Source of the DNA: Dipetalonema caudispina
Lineage: Eukaryota; Nematoda; Chromadorea; Rhabditida; Onchocercidae
Assembly (NCBI GenBank): GCA_013365325.1
Contig: JABVXV010000055.1
Coordinates: 124,001 to 188,000, forward strand
Length of the DNA: 64,000 nt
Direction of reading: 5' to 3'
Position 1 is the stretch's first letter. Every line of letters starts with the position of its first letter. The translations under genes were made by a program, and so were the position numbers. This document shows, in pieces, positions 1 through 15,100 of the stretch. The notes under the pieces were generated by a model. That model was not told the origin of the DNA. It saw nothing but the letters and a program-made list of their open reading frames with translations, and did no database searches.

Positions 1-134
1 TGTGATAATGCTTTATCATCTTTCAACCATGTAATATGTGGCTTTGGTATACCAACTGCTTCACACCATAATTCAGCTGGTTGACCACTTTTTACAACAA
101 TCCTTCGTGGTTTTTCAGTTATCCGTGGTGGAAC
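1..134 (-). CDS. him-4: Hemicentin Ig42 (first half, cut by window end)
   Basis: Encodes VPPRIT, AELWC and ITWLKDD, entered in phase 1. The exon runs off the window; its Y-x-C half must lie beyond position 1. Confidence 0.88.
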
Positions 135-3100
135 TAAATTAATCATTGTTTTATGTCATTTGTAATTTTTTATTTAATATAAATAAACTTTTCACTATGC
201 AAATTAATTGTCAACTTCTTGAACTACCAAAAGAATAGATTCATCAGAATGTTTGCAAATTTGATATGTTTGTAATTTTCAGAGATAATTTAGATAAATT
301 TTACTAATTAAAATTAGATAAAAATTCATGATAACTAACCGCCAACATAAAGTTGTTGTCTCTGTGTAGCATTACCAGCTGGATTAATAGCAACACAACT
401 ATACATGCCTTCATCATGAAGTTTGGATTGATGTATTTTCAGTTGTGTTCGATCCGGACTTAATTCAACGTTTGCCTTTAACACCAACGGTTTACCGTCC
501 TAAAATTCTAATTTTTTGAAACATTAAGACAAAAAATTTACACAAAACGATTCAATCTGTTTTGTTTTTCGATTGGAATTTATAAAACTATGAATCAAAC
601 TTAATAATATCTTATCAGTATGATATCTACACTACTCTTTGCTTCTGAAGCATTCATTCTCTTAAATATTAATTGCTTTGAAAAAATTTTTCAAAATATT
701 TGATAAAAATCAAAAGAAAAAAAAAAAAAAACAGAGCTATCAATCTTCCAATCTTGATATTCACATTAACTATAAATATGAATATGAAAAGATTGAGGTC
801 ATACTTTGTACCAATGAATCTTGGGAATTTCTCCTTCAATTTCACAGATCAATAATGATGGATCACCTTCTGTTGCATTAATTGTCTTAATGCCTTCTTT
901 CATTACAACTGGTGGACCTAAATTTTAAAAGATGATATTATTTCATATTAGTTAAGCAATAAAAAAAAAAAAAACTGTTAAAATTTCAACAATATTCAAA
1001 ATAATTAAGCATGACTTAGCAAGTATTGTTTATTTCATATGATCGTTGTGATAAAATTGTAAACAAACTTGAAAATTACTTACTTATCACCTTGACGATA
1101 TATTCTTTGCTATCTGAACCAGCATTATTTTTTGCTATACATTTAAAAGTTAGCCTTGCTTGTTTTGGCGCTTTTTCAACAAACAAAGTACCATCCTCCG
1201 CTGAACACACATTGAGATTATTGTTTGACTCTGTTTCCACTGATATATTGCGAATTATTAATCACGCAAAAGAAGAAGGGAATGTCACGGAAGTGCTAAA
1301 TACGTATGTTCATTCCCGCATTCGATCTAAGATACAGTTGTAAGCTTGGAAATAGTAAATACTTATAGTTCAATATTTTAATCGAACTAATCCTATATTT
1401 AAGTTTAAGTCAAAATTAATCTACTTATTTATTATTATGACTAGTAACAATGAATTCACTAAATCTTGGGATCGTTGAAGATTGTAATATTTACACTTAC
1501 CAGTTGAGTATCCTGTCTTTCCCATGTCAAGTACCTGTCCATTCAATAACCATATAATATCTGGTGGTGGAAAACCGCGTACACCACATTTTAAGCTGAA
1601 TGGACTACCAACGGGAATAAACGATTCGTTCGGAGATATTGTGATGATTCGAGGAACAACTATTAAAAGTAATTTTTGATAACATTGAATTAAAATTAGT
1701 TATTCAAATTCGGAGAATTAAATGTTAAAAATATACTACCGAAAACTTCAAGTGTAAATGCTTGTTGTGCAGTTCCAGCCTCGTTCGTTGCCATACAAAC
1801 GTATAAACCTGAATCCGAACTTCGAGCATCCGTTATCCGGAGCATCTAAACAAAATAAATAAATCCGATTATGAAACTTTTCCGAATTTTTTGGAGATTT
1901 TAAGCCATAACGGATATCATATATCGGGAAAAAGAAGAAAATATATTTCGGTTGCCTTTTTTATATCAAATATCTAAATGTTGTTGACAAAAAATGAATT
2001 TAACCTTATCTTCAGTAATATATCTCATTCCAGTTTCAATACTAATTCCATTTCGTTGCCATGTAATTACTGGTGGTGGTTCACCATTGACAATGCATAA
2101 AATTTGGGCTTCTCCGCCCTCAATAACTTGATAATTACCACCGTTCAAAATTTTTGGAGCCTCTATAAAACAATCTTTCAAATGTACAGAAGAAATAATT
2201 CATAAATAACGATGTTTGAAAACTTCAACTATACTTTTGAATTTAAAAAAAAAAAAAGACAACTAATGAAATTTGAAATTTGAAATTTATATGTAAAAAA
2301 GTTAAAAAGACGTACGAACTATAGAAACTGTATATAGAAGCTCATCTTTGCCAGCAATATTTGTTGCAATACATTTGTATGCCCCATAATCATTTAACGT
2401 AACATCGTTTACCTTTAAATGTTATCAGAATCAGCAATCAAAAACAACGAAAATCTTTTCCAGAAGAAAACTTTCGTAGAAAAAATTTAACAAAAACGAA
2501 AATCTCTCTCTCTCTCTCTCTCAAAAAAAGCAGCGTTTTATGAATTTAATGTTTTTTAGGATAATCTCAATGGAACAAATTGATGACGTTTGTAAAAGAA
2601 AAAAAGAAGTGAATTTCTATGAAAATCTCTCAATTTCTTTAAGTATCTGTAACTAAAAAGTTTACCTGAAGATAACGACCATCTTCACCAATGATCACAT
2701 TGGATGTCGTTTCATGTATCATAGTATCATTTACATACCTATAAAACAGCAGATATATTTCAATAAGTCAAATATTTCATGTAAGATTCTAAGAGGAAAA
2801 GAAATCGTAAAATTCTATCCTATCTTTTAATTATTTAAAAAAAAAAAAAAAAAATAGTAGTAAAATAAAATAAAATATGAAGACAAGGAAAATTTACCAA
2901 AATATCTGAGGTAATGGTTTACCGGTTGCATCACAAATCAATGTTAAAGTTTGAGCAGTTGGTAATCGTGGGCTCATCTCAATGTTATCACGATTAATCA
3001 CTGGCGGTACTGCAAATAATACTTGCGATTATTGAACATTTTGATTTGTTAGAAAATAAAATTTCACAAGGAAGAATTTTTTCTGGAGAAATTTTTCCAA

Positions 3101-6100
3101 TGATTTCTTCAAATCAGTACCTAAAACATCAACGTGTACCGTAGCGGAAGATGTACCAACTTCATTCACTGCGGTACATGTATATTCACCCACATGTGAC
3201 TGTTTCAAATGTGGAATATCTAGTCTTGTTCCTTTCAATGAAATCCTTGCTCCTAAAATAGCATTAAAATCTAAAGGCCAAGCACTAGATCTTGGCTAGC
3301 AAGAATATGGAATAAAAATCTTTTATTTTAAAATTTGATAAAAAACATAAACTTATATTTCATTTCTCTATGTCTATATTCTCTAATTTATTATTTTATA
3401 TTTTTAACAATTATTATTATTTATTCTCTATTTTGTCCCACTTTAAAATACATTTTATATTTTTTGTCTGGGAAATTTGAAAAATTTTTTTTATGGTTTA
3501 ATTAATTGTCTTTTGATCATCAACAAAATTAAAAAAATACTGACCTTCGGCAGATGTGATCAATGGTTGACCATCTTTACTCCATGATAATGATGGTTCT
3601 GGATTACCGGTGCTGTGACACTGTATAGTGACAACACTATCAATTGGACGAATATTATCCTCCGGATATATGGACACGTTTGGAAGTGCTGAAAATTAAG
3701 ATAGATAATATGAAATGAAAATATTTGAAGTTATGGTAGTATCTGTTCAGCTAACAATTCCCATTAGAATTGTTTAAAAATGGTAACTAATCGTTTGATG
3801 CTGTAAATAGTAGTTTTTTTTTTTAAAAAAAAAAAAGTTATAAGAATACAAATGTTTACTCCAAACATCCAAGGTCAATTCGTAATCTGTTTTACCAGCT
3901 GCATTCGATGCTTCACACATCCAAACACCGGCATGTTCGCGTTTGGCTTCCAAAATTTCCAATCCTATAATCAGAAATACATCTGCAACAGATAAAATTC
4001 AATGCAAATTTTTGATACATATTTAGATTCATTTTTTAGTGTTTCCGTTATTATTTAAATTTAAGTGGATTTTAAATTTTTTGGAATTTGTGTAGTATTC
4101 GCAGTTGAAATTAATTAAAACCCTGTCCATTCTCGATCAACCGTATACCACTCTTGTTGTTGATCGGTACATGGTAACCATCTTTCATCCATCGAATTGT
4201 CGGCAATGGATGCCCGGAAACCATACACCAAAGAGTAATCGGACGTCCGGCAACAACATGCGGTTGCTGCTCGTTTCGGCTATAGTCCAGATGAGGTACT
4301 GCTGCAATAAAAAAAAAAGTTTTTCTAATAATAATGTTATTAATTAAATTAAAATTTTTGAAAATTTAATGAAGAGTACTATTGCAAAGTTATATTACTA
4401 AGCTTGAACTTATAGATAATGGATTACAAGTTCAAGACTCTAAATTTTTGTACTCAAATAACTCAAACGAAAAAATTTCATCTCAACTGCATATACTTTT
4501 ACTCATTTCACATTAAGTATTCCGCTTCATGCATCTTACTTAACATTAGCCTTCGTAGTTTTGCATATATCTTATATTCTGCTTTAAAATTAATGATAAC
4601 AATTATTAGTAAATTATAACCAATACAACAACAAAACTTTAAACTTTTAAAATTTTCTAGAAGTTTTAATTCCGTTATTTTCACTAATTTAACAATTTAT
4701 TAAATCGTGGGCAAAACTAATTGAACGCGACTTTTCCAACCATTGCAATTTAAAATAACTCTGTTTCAAATTAAAGTTACTGGTCAATCTTTCCAGCGTT
4801 TTCTTTCCATCCATATTATGCTGCCTTTCTTACCTTTCATTCATTTACATTTCAACACATTTGAAATGACACTACTTACTGTAACCCAAAGGCATTTGAC
4901 ATCATGTTTACTGTAACTCAAATGCACTTAACATCAGGTGTACCGTATCCCAATTGCATTTGATATCAGGAACATGCTAACAGTAAGTTTCGCATTTTCT
5001 GTTAATTTTCTCAGCAAATAGAAATATTTTGTTTAACAGCCACAAAAAAAAAAAAACTCAAATAAGGTGAATGTATTGTCGTGTAGCTAGAAGTTAATGT
5101 CATCTGAATCTGAAAAATTCATGCAAGAGTCATCGTTTACTCAGAAGGACTAGCGTAACCAAGAATCTTTATGGACAACAAACTGTATTGCTCACTTATT
5201 CTTAGCATCATTATGGTGGCACAACAGTTTCGTGCAAATATTTTAGGTTCAGCTAATTGAGACCAATCGAGGACTCTTTTTTAGCAATTTCAGAAAACAG
5301 ATGACAATCATAGACGATGAAAATCTAAAATTTTATGAAGTTAATGAAATTTCAAAAAACGTTTGACAATTTCGTAACACCGTTCAACTCTCTCAGATTC
5401 TGTGAAATTAGAGGTGAGTGATAAGATTAAACCAATATCTTTGTTCCTTGTCATGATGATATATATAAACAAGAGAGGAATCAATCTATCAAATCAGATG
5501 AAACTATTTGTGTACAGTAATTAATGTATCGGTGATTATTCATCATTCTCTATCATTCGCTTTGATATCTTCATAAATCCTCTTTGCTATTTATCAGTAA
5601 ACATTATAACCAGCATTGATATCATTGATATCATTGTGTTAGAGCTATCACTCTTATCAGAAATCGTGCTGTTATAGCATAAGTACAGGAATGAGTTATA
5701 TTTGTTTATATGATTAGCAATGAAATTGGTACACACATGCACTTTTCAAAAAATCATTTCAGATCAAATCTGATTGAAATCAATCACTAGGCTTGAGCAG
5801 AAATTCCAAAATTTTTAGCAGAAGAGAGATCCAAATTACACCGAGAAATCTAAATAAACAATGGAAGCAACATAATGATTTCAAGTTGATTGCACTGATA
5901 GGATCAAAGTGTTAATTATGAAAGCGACATTATCTGTACGAAGATTATTTTAAGATCTCAGTCAAAATGAAGCTGTTTTGATCGTAATCACTCAGAAAAA
6001 GCTTCATTTGGAATACTTGGCTCCTTCTAGCAGTCATTTCACAGTAACCGGTTTTGTTTCATCATTGTGGATAAGGGAACTATGTCAGCGAAGTCACAAC

Positions 6101-9100
6101 CGGAATAAAAACATCTCGACTAGCCCAATCCAATATGTATCGTCCGTTTTAATCATTATCGTTGTCTTCTCTTTTATCCATCCATCCAGGTGAAGTAAAA
6201 AACCATAATAATAACTGGAATTATCATCATGCAAGCAGTATATGTTAGTTTCTAAATCATTCTCATCATAAAAATGATACAGAAATCTACTGTATACCCA
6301 TTTCCTGGATTACAGTATATTCTGATGTTTTTCTGCAACGTTCCGAAATCAAAGTCAGTTTGAAGTGATGATCATTGTTTTTTCTGACGCAGCAGATAAA
6401 GAACATCTTATTCATAATGATAGGATATGTCAGCAAGTATCCTGCCGTAATTCTGCTTAATGTCGGCATAATTTGCTTTTATGCTTTCTAGATGTTAAGC
6501 TTGAAGCTTTCAACAATACCCAGAAGTTAGATACGTACAAAGTATTTCCACGTAGAAATCAAGCGATGATTCTCCTGCACGATTCAACGCAACGCATGAA
6601 TAATTGCCGGCATCGGAAAGCGACATACGGGTGATATGCAAACGTTGACCATCAGATGTGATCTGAAATTGCCGGAATTGTAACAACAAAAAAAATAATA
6701 AATAACTTAGTTTTAAAAAAGTAAATTTTGAATAGAAAAATTTTAAATTCAATAACGGTGATAGTAGTCAAATTACCATATATTTCTCCTTGAATATAAA
6801 AAATATCCGTAATTTAGTATAGTTTCCCTACCCTGACTGAATTAAATCCTTGAGGAAGGAGACTTGTAAAATTAAACAATTAATTCCTTCTCATAAATCA
6901 TCTTTTGTTCTGTATCAAATATCGCATCAATAATATTACGTAGATCAATTCAATATGACGAATCAAATCTCAAACAAACAGTTTAGGAAGTGATTGTAAT
7001 TTAAAAATACAATTAATGTTTTGGAAGCAAATGGAATTATTTGAAAAGGAAAAATTACAACAATTTCACTAACTTTAATATTTGGTACTGTAAGTCCATC
7101 AATTGGACGGCTATCTTTGTACCACAATATTTCAGTAGGACTTGTCGAATCTTCGTCATATTTTACTGGACAAAATAACGTAATGCTATCTTTTTCTCGT
7201 TTCGTATACTTCTGTGGTTCCACTGTTTCAAGTTGTGGTGGTACTGCAATTTGAAAATTTAACAGAAATTGGAGTATTTTAAGTTAATCACTTTATGGAC
7301 AAAAATATTTCAATATAAAGAGGGAAGAAAGCTAACCTAAAACTTCTAAATTGAAACTTTGTTCCACTCGGCCTCCTTTATTTTCAACCACACAAAGAAA
7401 CTGTCCCTGATCGCTTACCTTCACTTCCTTGATACCAAATGTTTGATTATTCTGCAAAATATCATTTCTTACATTTTTTATTTTTAAGTTAAAAAATTTG
7501 GATTATTTGCCGAATTTTCATTGTTAGGGAACACCACTGGATGATTCTAAATAATTTAAATAGAAAATTGAGGCATATGTTGTTTAATAATTTCATATAA
7601 TTAAACCTGTTCAATAACAAAACGATCATCATCGGTCGATATTGGAATGTCATCTTTGTACCATATCACTGAAGGATGAGGAATCCCAGAAACTGGACAT
7701 TCTAAGTAGATTGATCTGCAAAATACTTGGTTAAAAATTTTCGACATTTTGAAAATATTAGCAAAATCTTCGCTGATAATTTATTATGGAATTCTTGATC
7801 TTTTAAATCATTCAATTGCTGTAACCGTTTTTTAAATCACTTGCTTTATTTCTAAATCTCAAAATTAATGGAAACTAATTTCAAGAGTTTCAGGAAAAAA
7901 AAAGCCAGTTATTTATAGGGATTGCATGAAGCTATTTCAGAAAAAGTGAAATTAAATTTACTTTCACAGATTTGGGAAGTTTTACCGTTTCGTTATCAAA
8001 TGTGATTTATCGAGCAAAAGGAAGAATGAGGCATTAATTGAAAAACGAAGATGAGAAGAAATGATATTATAAAAGAACTGAGATAAATTTTTTTTTTTTT
8101 TGAAAAAGGGAAGAAATGTTTAATATACGAATAAATTTATAGCATATTGATTGAGAAATGATGGAAATGGAAATGGAAATGCAAAACAGAAAATAGATTT
8201 TACAATAGGTATTAATGAAGTCATTATAACTATCGTTACATTGATAAGAATCCATATAATTACTATTAATATCAATATTAATATAGTTATCAGAATCGCG
8301 AAATGTGTCTTTTTCAAGTGTACATGATATCATCTTTTTAAGAATTTAGGAATCAATAAAATATTCAATAAAATGAAAATCGGTAATGAGTGTTACTGCA
8401 ATGAATGTAGTATCAGAATCTGAAGTATAACCTAAGATTCGGAAAGATAATTTTACTCATCTATCTGTCACCAATTATTTTTCCTGAAATACTAGATAAA
8501 TTTAAATAATTAAAAATGATCCATTTTTTAAAACGAACTTTCCTACAACAGCCAATGGATTGCCGATAATATTTGAAGTATCGATACTGGGTGGTACTAA
8601 CACTTTCAATGTTAAGTCAATATCTGCTGAGCCTGCTTCATTTTCTGTCTTACATGTGTATTTACCACCATCGTTCAGTTCCACACCACGGATCGTTATT
8701 TGCTATAAATTATAGAAATTTTCAAAAATTAATCGTAAACATTTAAAATCACACTTTTTATTGACTGGAACATTTTGAAAAAAAGTGAAAATTATAAATG
8801 CTGCAATAAGACTAGGCAAATGTGTCTAGTTCGGTTGTCATTTTTTTGAGGTCAGAAGTGTAGCTGGAAATTATTAAACTTTTTTAACTACTGCGTGAAG
8901 AAATTATTAAATATTAAAGTAATGGATAAAAGTATGTAAAATGTAAGTAATTTTAAATACAAATAATTTTCTGAAGCAAATCGATAATTTCTTTGACTGC
9001 AATCGAAAATCATTTGATCACAATGCATTAAAAACAGTACATTATAGTTTGGGAAAGAAACTGAACTTAGACAAAAAAAAAAAGTTTATTGAGTCGTTTT

Positions 9101-12100
9101 TTTTTATCAATTAAATCGACTCATTCAAGTCTTCAATAGGAAAATTTAGCATAAAATTGAGAATTAATAGTAATGAAATCATTTTCATTCAAAATTTCAA
9201 TATAATATCCTACTATATAACCATCAAAAGATTTGTTTTTTAATTTAATTTAATCGCATTTTTGTGTATTTTCACACATTTTCCACTTATTTTTTGAAAA
9301 ATTGGTCGTTGATTCTGCTTTCTTAAATTCTCAAAAAAAAAATCAAAGCGTTGGAACCGCATTGATTTATGGTTTAAAAAAAAAAAAAAAAAGAAAAAAT
9401 TACGAATTTCAGCTTATCGGCATTTTATTATTTAAAAATAGCAATTGAAAACAGGATACAAACGAGATTGAAAATCGATTACAAACATGAAATGAATGAT
9501 TTGTGCTACTTTCAATGATTACTCTCTTCTCATTATCAGTATGAAAATTAATTTATATCACAGCGCATTAAAAGACAAAATTTGAAAGTATATCACTCTT
9601 CATTGTATCATATGATTATCGTCTATAAATCAACTTCGATATTTGCAAATTATCTGACAGATCGTCTTTTGCAAGCTTTGCACAAGTGCAAAATTCTAAA
9701 GAAAATAAAAATTTCATAAAGAATAGGAAGAAAAAATATAAATTGTGTGAAATTCGAATGAAATAAATTGCAATATTTATGAAGGTAAAATTTAGAAAAA
9801 AAAATTCTAAATTGATAAGAAGAGCATTTTCGGTCTACCACACGGAACGATTAAACAAAATTTATACAGAATCCTTTAATGCTGTTTAAATTCAAAACAA
9901 TAATCTGTCCAAGTCCAAAAAATTAGGCTTTAACCATGACATAGTTGAAAGATAAGGACAACATCAAATTGTTATATTAACTTGCCGTTTGTTATTTGTT
10001 GGTATATTTAGCAGTAGAATAATTTGACCAATGCAAAAATGGAGCAAAAAAATCATCACAATTATGAGCGTAAAATAATTCAACTGTTAAGGGGTTTATT
10101 TGTTGTAATTTCAACATATCTTCATCGTCTAAATTATCTTTGTTTTCTTCTCAAGAATAGAAATATCTCAAAGCTCATAGAGCTTCTTCATTTTTCAAAA
10201 TGGTCACTTGTGGTCATTCTTCATAACAATTATTTCTGCTTGATTCTGGCAAATATGGGGAGTGAAATGCAAGTGTTAGTTCTTTTTCAGAATCATTCAG
10301 TGAATCAAATTCAGTCTCCAAATTATACTTATCAGAAGTATTCGATATAGCTGAGCTGATTAGGAAAGGAAAAACATTATGTGATTATAGCAATAATTTG
10401 CATATTTAACGATTTACTCTGCTACAATTAACTCAAACTTCTTAATAGGTTTTTTTTTTTTTTTTTTTAACAATCGATTGGGGCAAGGTTATTATGTGCA
10501 TTTGGATATACGTTCAATGCAATGAAATGTGCTTTTACTTAAGTATTCATTCAGTGAATTGTCAAGAAGAAGCAAACATCGATAGCAAAGTATCTTAAAT
10601 TTATGTAAACAGCGACTAGAAATATGTATATATAATGATAGCTAAAGATTCAAATATTTTTCATTGCTTTACGTCAAAATCTTATCAATCATAACAGAGG
10701 AAACTTTGCCTTAGCCTAAATGTAAAATTAAGTAATACATATAAATATGCTAATCGAAATGCGGGTATTTTTTTACAGTAAAATATTTATTTTTACAATC
10801 ATCCATATTTGAAGACTCTAAGATTCTAATTCGTAAACTATACATATTAGATTGAAATTCATATGTTTATATTAAGTTTATTTTAAAAAAAAGTAAAATT
10901 TAAAATCTTGAAAGGATAAGTCTGTTTGAGTTAAGAATTTCGAAAAACGTTTACGATCACAAATATGAGGATATATTGCAGAATGTTTGATATATAGACA
11001 TTGTTTGATGTATTTGTCGAAAAGATATAGAGTCTTTTCGTTTTTAAAATTCATATTGCTAATAATTAAAAGGACATTACAAAATCAATCCCAAATTGCT
11101 GAACGTATTGATAGCTTTAAGATCAGAAGGATAAATTTCAATCGGTTGATGCGTTATCCATCAATTCAGCAACGAAATAAGTAAAAAATTCATAGCAAGA
11201 AAAGTAAGATAATTTCAACTACTTCTGCTACAATTAGTTATTAGAAACTTTTCTGTTCCTTTTTTTTATCAAAACGGAAACACAAATCTGTCTGATTTGA
11301 TTTTCAGTAATTTATAGATCATCCTTTCATAGGTGAAGAAAAAAATCATTTTTTTAACTCTTTTGTTTACTGATATTGCTTTTGATTGATAGTAATGTCC
11401 TGCTTGACCACTAAATGCTGTCTCTTTTTTTAATTAATTTTCACCTGACAATATTGCGCTATTATCCCAAGGAAAAGTAATAGATTTTTTGTTGAATAAA
11501 TAAAAAAACTCACCTGTCCATCCGGTGAGATATGAATGTTTTCACTAAGATATAAAGGTGAATCACCGCGGTACCAATGAATTTCCGGTTTTGGTTCAGC
11601 TTCAACATCACAATCCATTGTTACTGTTTTACCAACTATTACCTCATACATAGCGTCACCACGACGATGAAATCTGGGTGGACCTAAATTTTATTTCTTT
11701 CCTGTTTATCTTATTACAGATTTGCAAATTGAAATTTCAAAAATTAAATGGAAAAATATTGACATTTCTTCTCGTAATCTTCATTTAATTATAGTGAAAA
11801 AATTTCAGCAAAATTTTTTGATCAATTTGATTCAATAATGATAAATTCATTTGCAACGCGTTCAAAATGTGAAATAGCAAAAATCACATCGTTCAAATTA
11901 ATAATTTAAGCAAACTATCAATATCAAATAGCCAATTACGAAAAAAGAAAAACTATGAAAATCGAAATTACCAATAATTTCAAGCTCATAATTCGTATTC
12001 AATATTCCAGCTTCATTTTCTGCTACACATGTATAACGTCCATTATCATATTGCTAAAGATATATGAGCTATTATTAAATTGTAATAAGGTTATAGATTA

Positions 12101-15100
12101 CTGGTAAAAAATTTAATAAAAAACTTTTTTTCTTCTCTCATAATTTCATTAATCTTTTCAGTATATTTTACTTTCTCTATATTGCTTTATTATCATCGAT
12201 ATAGGGCTAAAAGACAAATTGAAATTTTATACGATACCTTTGATTCTTGAATGATTAAATCGGTTTCTCCAAGAATCTTTGCACGATCAATCGTAATTGG
12301 TGTCCCATTGTATAACCATTTAATCTAAGAAAATAACAAGGTAATTTTCGTGAAATGAAATTATATTTAAAAATTATAAATTTTTATGCTATTAAGATAA
12401 CCTTTGGTTTTGGATTGCCCTGTACTGGACAATGCATGATAACTTTAGTACCCTGAACAACGCGTAGATTCTGATCAATTTGTTCCTCAATATATGGTGC
12501 TATTAGTACAGTTACCGTAAAACTGGCCTCTGCTTCACCGGCAAAATTTTTTGCAACACATGAATAACTTCCAGAATCTGCTCTAAAATGTTTTCTTATA
12601 AATTAAAAAATATCATTTTCTTTATTTTCATCCTTTAGGATCAAGATTTTTAAGCTAGAATATAAAATAGATTTCCATCAAACCTGCGTGATTTAAGAAT
12701 CATCATTGTCTCTCCACGTGGACTCAATATGATATTCTTCATATCTTCGATTGGACGACCGCCACGCATCCAACTGAAATTATAGTATGTGAGATATTTT
12801 TTAAAATTTAAATAAGAAGTTGAAATATTGACCAGTGATCTTAGCTCTTATCATGAATGATAAATTACTTCAGTTAATGACAAAAAAAAAAAAAAAAAGA
12901 TTCTACGTGATGACTGGTTCGGGATGTCCATCAACTTTACACTCAAGACGTGCTCGTTCACCATCACGCACTCGAATTTCCGCTTTAAGATTTCGGAAAC
13001 GTGGCTTGATAAAAATATCAACCTCAAAATCAGTTGATATTTTGCCAGCTTCATTACGTGCTTCACACGTATACCTAAAAATTTCTTTATAATTCTAAAG
13101 AATATTTGATAACATATTTTTATGCAAAATGGATGTTTCATTATTTCTTTAACAGTAATCACTTAAAAGGTTAACAGGAAGTGCAATATTTTTGCAGTAA
13201 ATGGAACATTGGAAAAGTTTCATAGAATGATAACTCAAGAAGATACAAATTTACGAAATATCACAAATAAAATATTAAAACATTCAGGATGATGGATACT
13301 TACACGGAACAATATCTCTTTGCAAATATTGACAAATTTGAGAGTTAAAACGTAAAGGGAATTTTGTTGAAATAGTGTTTCATGAAATGAAACAACGATA
13401 CTTGTTAATAACACTCTAATTTGCTCATATTTTTGCTCGAAATACTAAAAATTATTACCTGCCACCATCAGATGCTTTCGATGATGCAATCACAAAACGT
13501 GAGCCACGTGTATCTAAAGGTTGTCCATCACGCTTCCATATAATTAACGGTTTCGGATTTCCAGTTGCAACACATTCCAATGTCAGTGTAGCATTTTCTT
13601 TCACTTGCACAACACGCTCACCTTCCAAAATCATTGGTGGCACTGAAAAAAAAAAAAAAAAAAAATTAGATATGAAGTATATCAGCGATAATTTATTCAA
13701 AAATTTCCACAGCAAAATGATAATTTAAGGAATGGCATAGTTTGAAAGGATTAAAAGAGTGTCATAAGTATTTCATTACCTATTCTATTTGCAGTTTCTT
13801 AAATTTTAAAATGTAAGTGGAAAGGATAAACCCTCCCCACAATAACTTCATCATTCATTTCAATAAATGCTTAAGATGATAGAATCCTTTCTTACATATC
13901 ATATCAGTGCATATCATATCAGTTAGCAGGATAATCACAAATTACTATATTCAAATCATTTCAGTATTACTCACCAAGTACAGAAAGTTGTGTTGTCATA
14001 CGATGTTCGCCAGCTCGATTCCTTGCAATGCAAGTATATCGTCCTGCATCACTAACTTGCGCTTCTCTAAATTTATTCATTCAGCTTTTTATTTCAAATT
14101 AATTCACTTTAAAATTAGTAAACAAATTAACGGTATTCATCGCAATTAATCTAATATAACTCTTAATTATTGCTTTTTTCATCTCAATGAGTTTCCCTCA
14201 ACAATAAGCGTAATCTATCAAATTTAGTTGATATTTTTAAATAATTCGAGATAAATATCTTCTTTCGTAGAATTTCATTTATGTCAATTTATAATTTAAT
14301 TGAGTAAGTAATATTTTAAATTAGCATATTTCGTTGTAAGTTCTCGCTTCTTCTACCGTTTTTTCTTTTTTTTTTTTTTTTTTGCTAGGAATTTTCGAAA
14401 TTTGAAAAAGAAACCTGAGATGAATGTAATGTAAATTACTGGATGATTGCGCCATAGTAGCATTAAATCGTTGTCCATTTTTAAGCCATTCCACTTTTGG
14501 TACTGGTGTTCCACTCACTTCACATCGAATTGTTTGTCCTTGTCCTTGGATTACTTTCAGCTCATCGGTAGATGTTAAAATTTTTGGTGGTGCTGCAAAT
14601 TTATAGGATCAAATGTTCAACTGTGTAAAATGATTTGAATTTGATAAATTTTAATTTAACTTTTAAATTAACCATAAAATTTTTGTGAATTCTTAGGATT
14701 ATTTTATGGAAACAAACATTAATGTTCAAGTTTTTAAGTACTTTGGTAATCAGTAATTTTTACCCGTAACTTGTAAGAATGTATCAGCTTCCGCTCTTCC
14801 AACCTTATTTGTTGCCGTACACGAATATCGCCCTTCCTGATTTACTTGTACTTCTTTCAGTACCAGTAAAGTACCATTATTTAAGATCTGAATTTAAACA
14901 AGATCAATTGCTAGATTTGTAAAAGATTTACATGGAGGATTGGATCGAATATATCACAGATCAAATTTAAGATAAAATATGGATTTAAAAGTAACACCAA
15001 GCAATAATATTATGCAAAGGAACTTTAGACAAATTTTGATTTCTGCAGAATTAAATATATCAATTTATTATCGACTAAGAAATTTTGAGTAGAAAAGTAA

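Noticed and set aside
1026..1343. 105-codon plus-strand open frame
   Set aside because: It lies antisense to the Ig40 exon at 1084-1239, whose minus-strand frame continues in phase with both neighbours.
10024..10350. 108-codon plus open frame in the Ig33 intron
   Set aside because: No motif, no splice or leader context, and composition like the surrounding intron; likely chance.
12835..13162. Open frames on both strands over 12.8-13.2 kb
   Set aside because: They overlap the exon 12907-13074 in wrong frames; the true frame encodes [10 protein letters not shown] and the start of Ig31.
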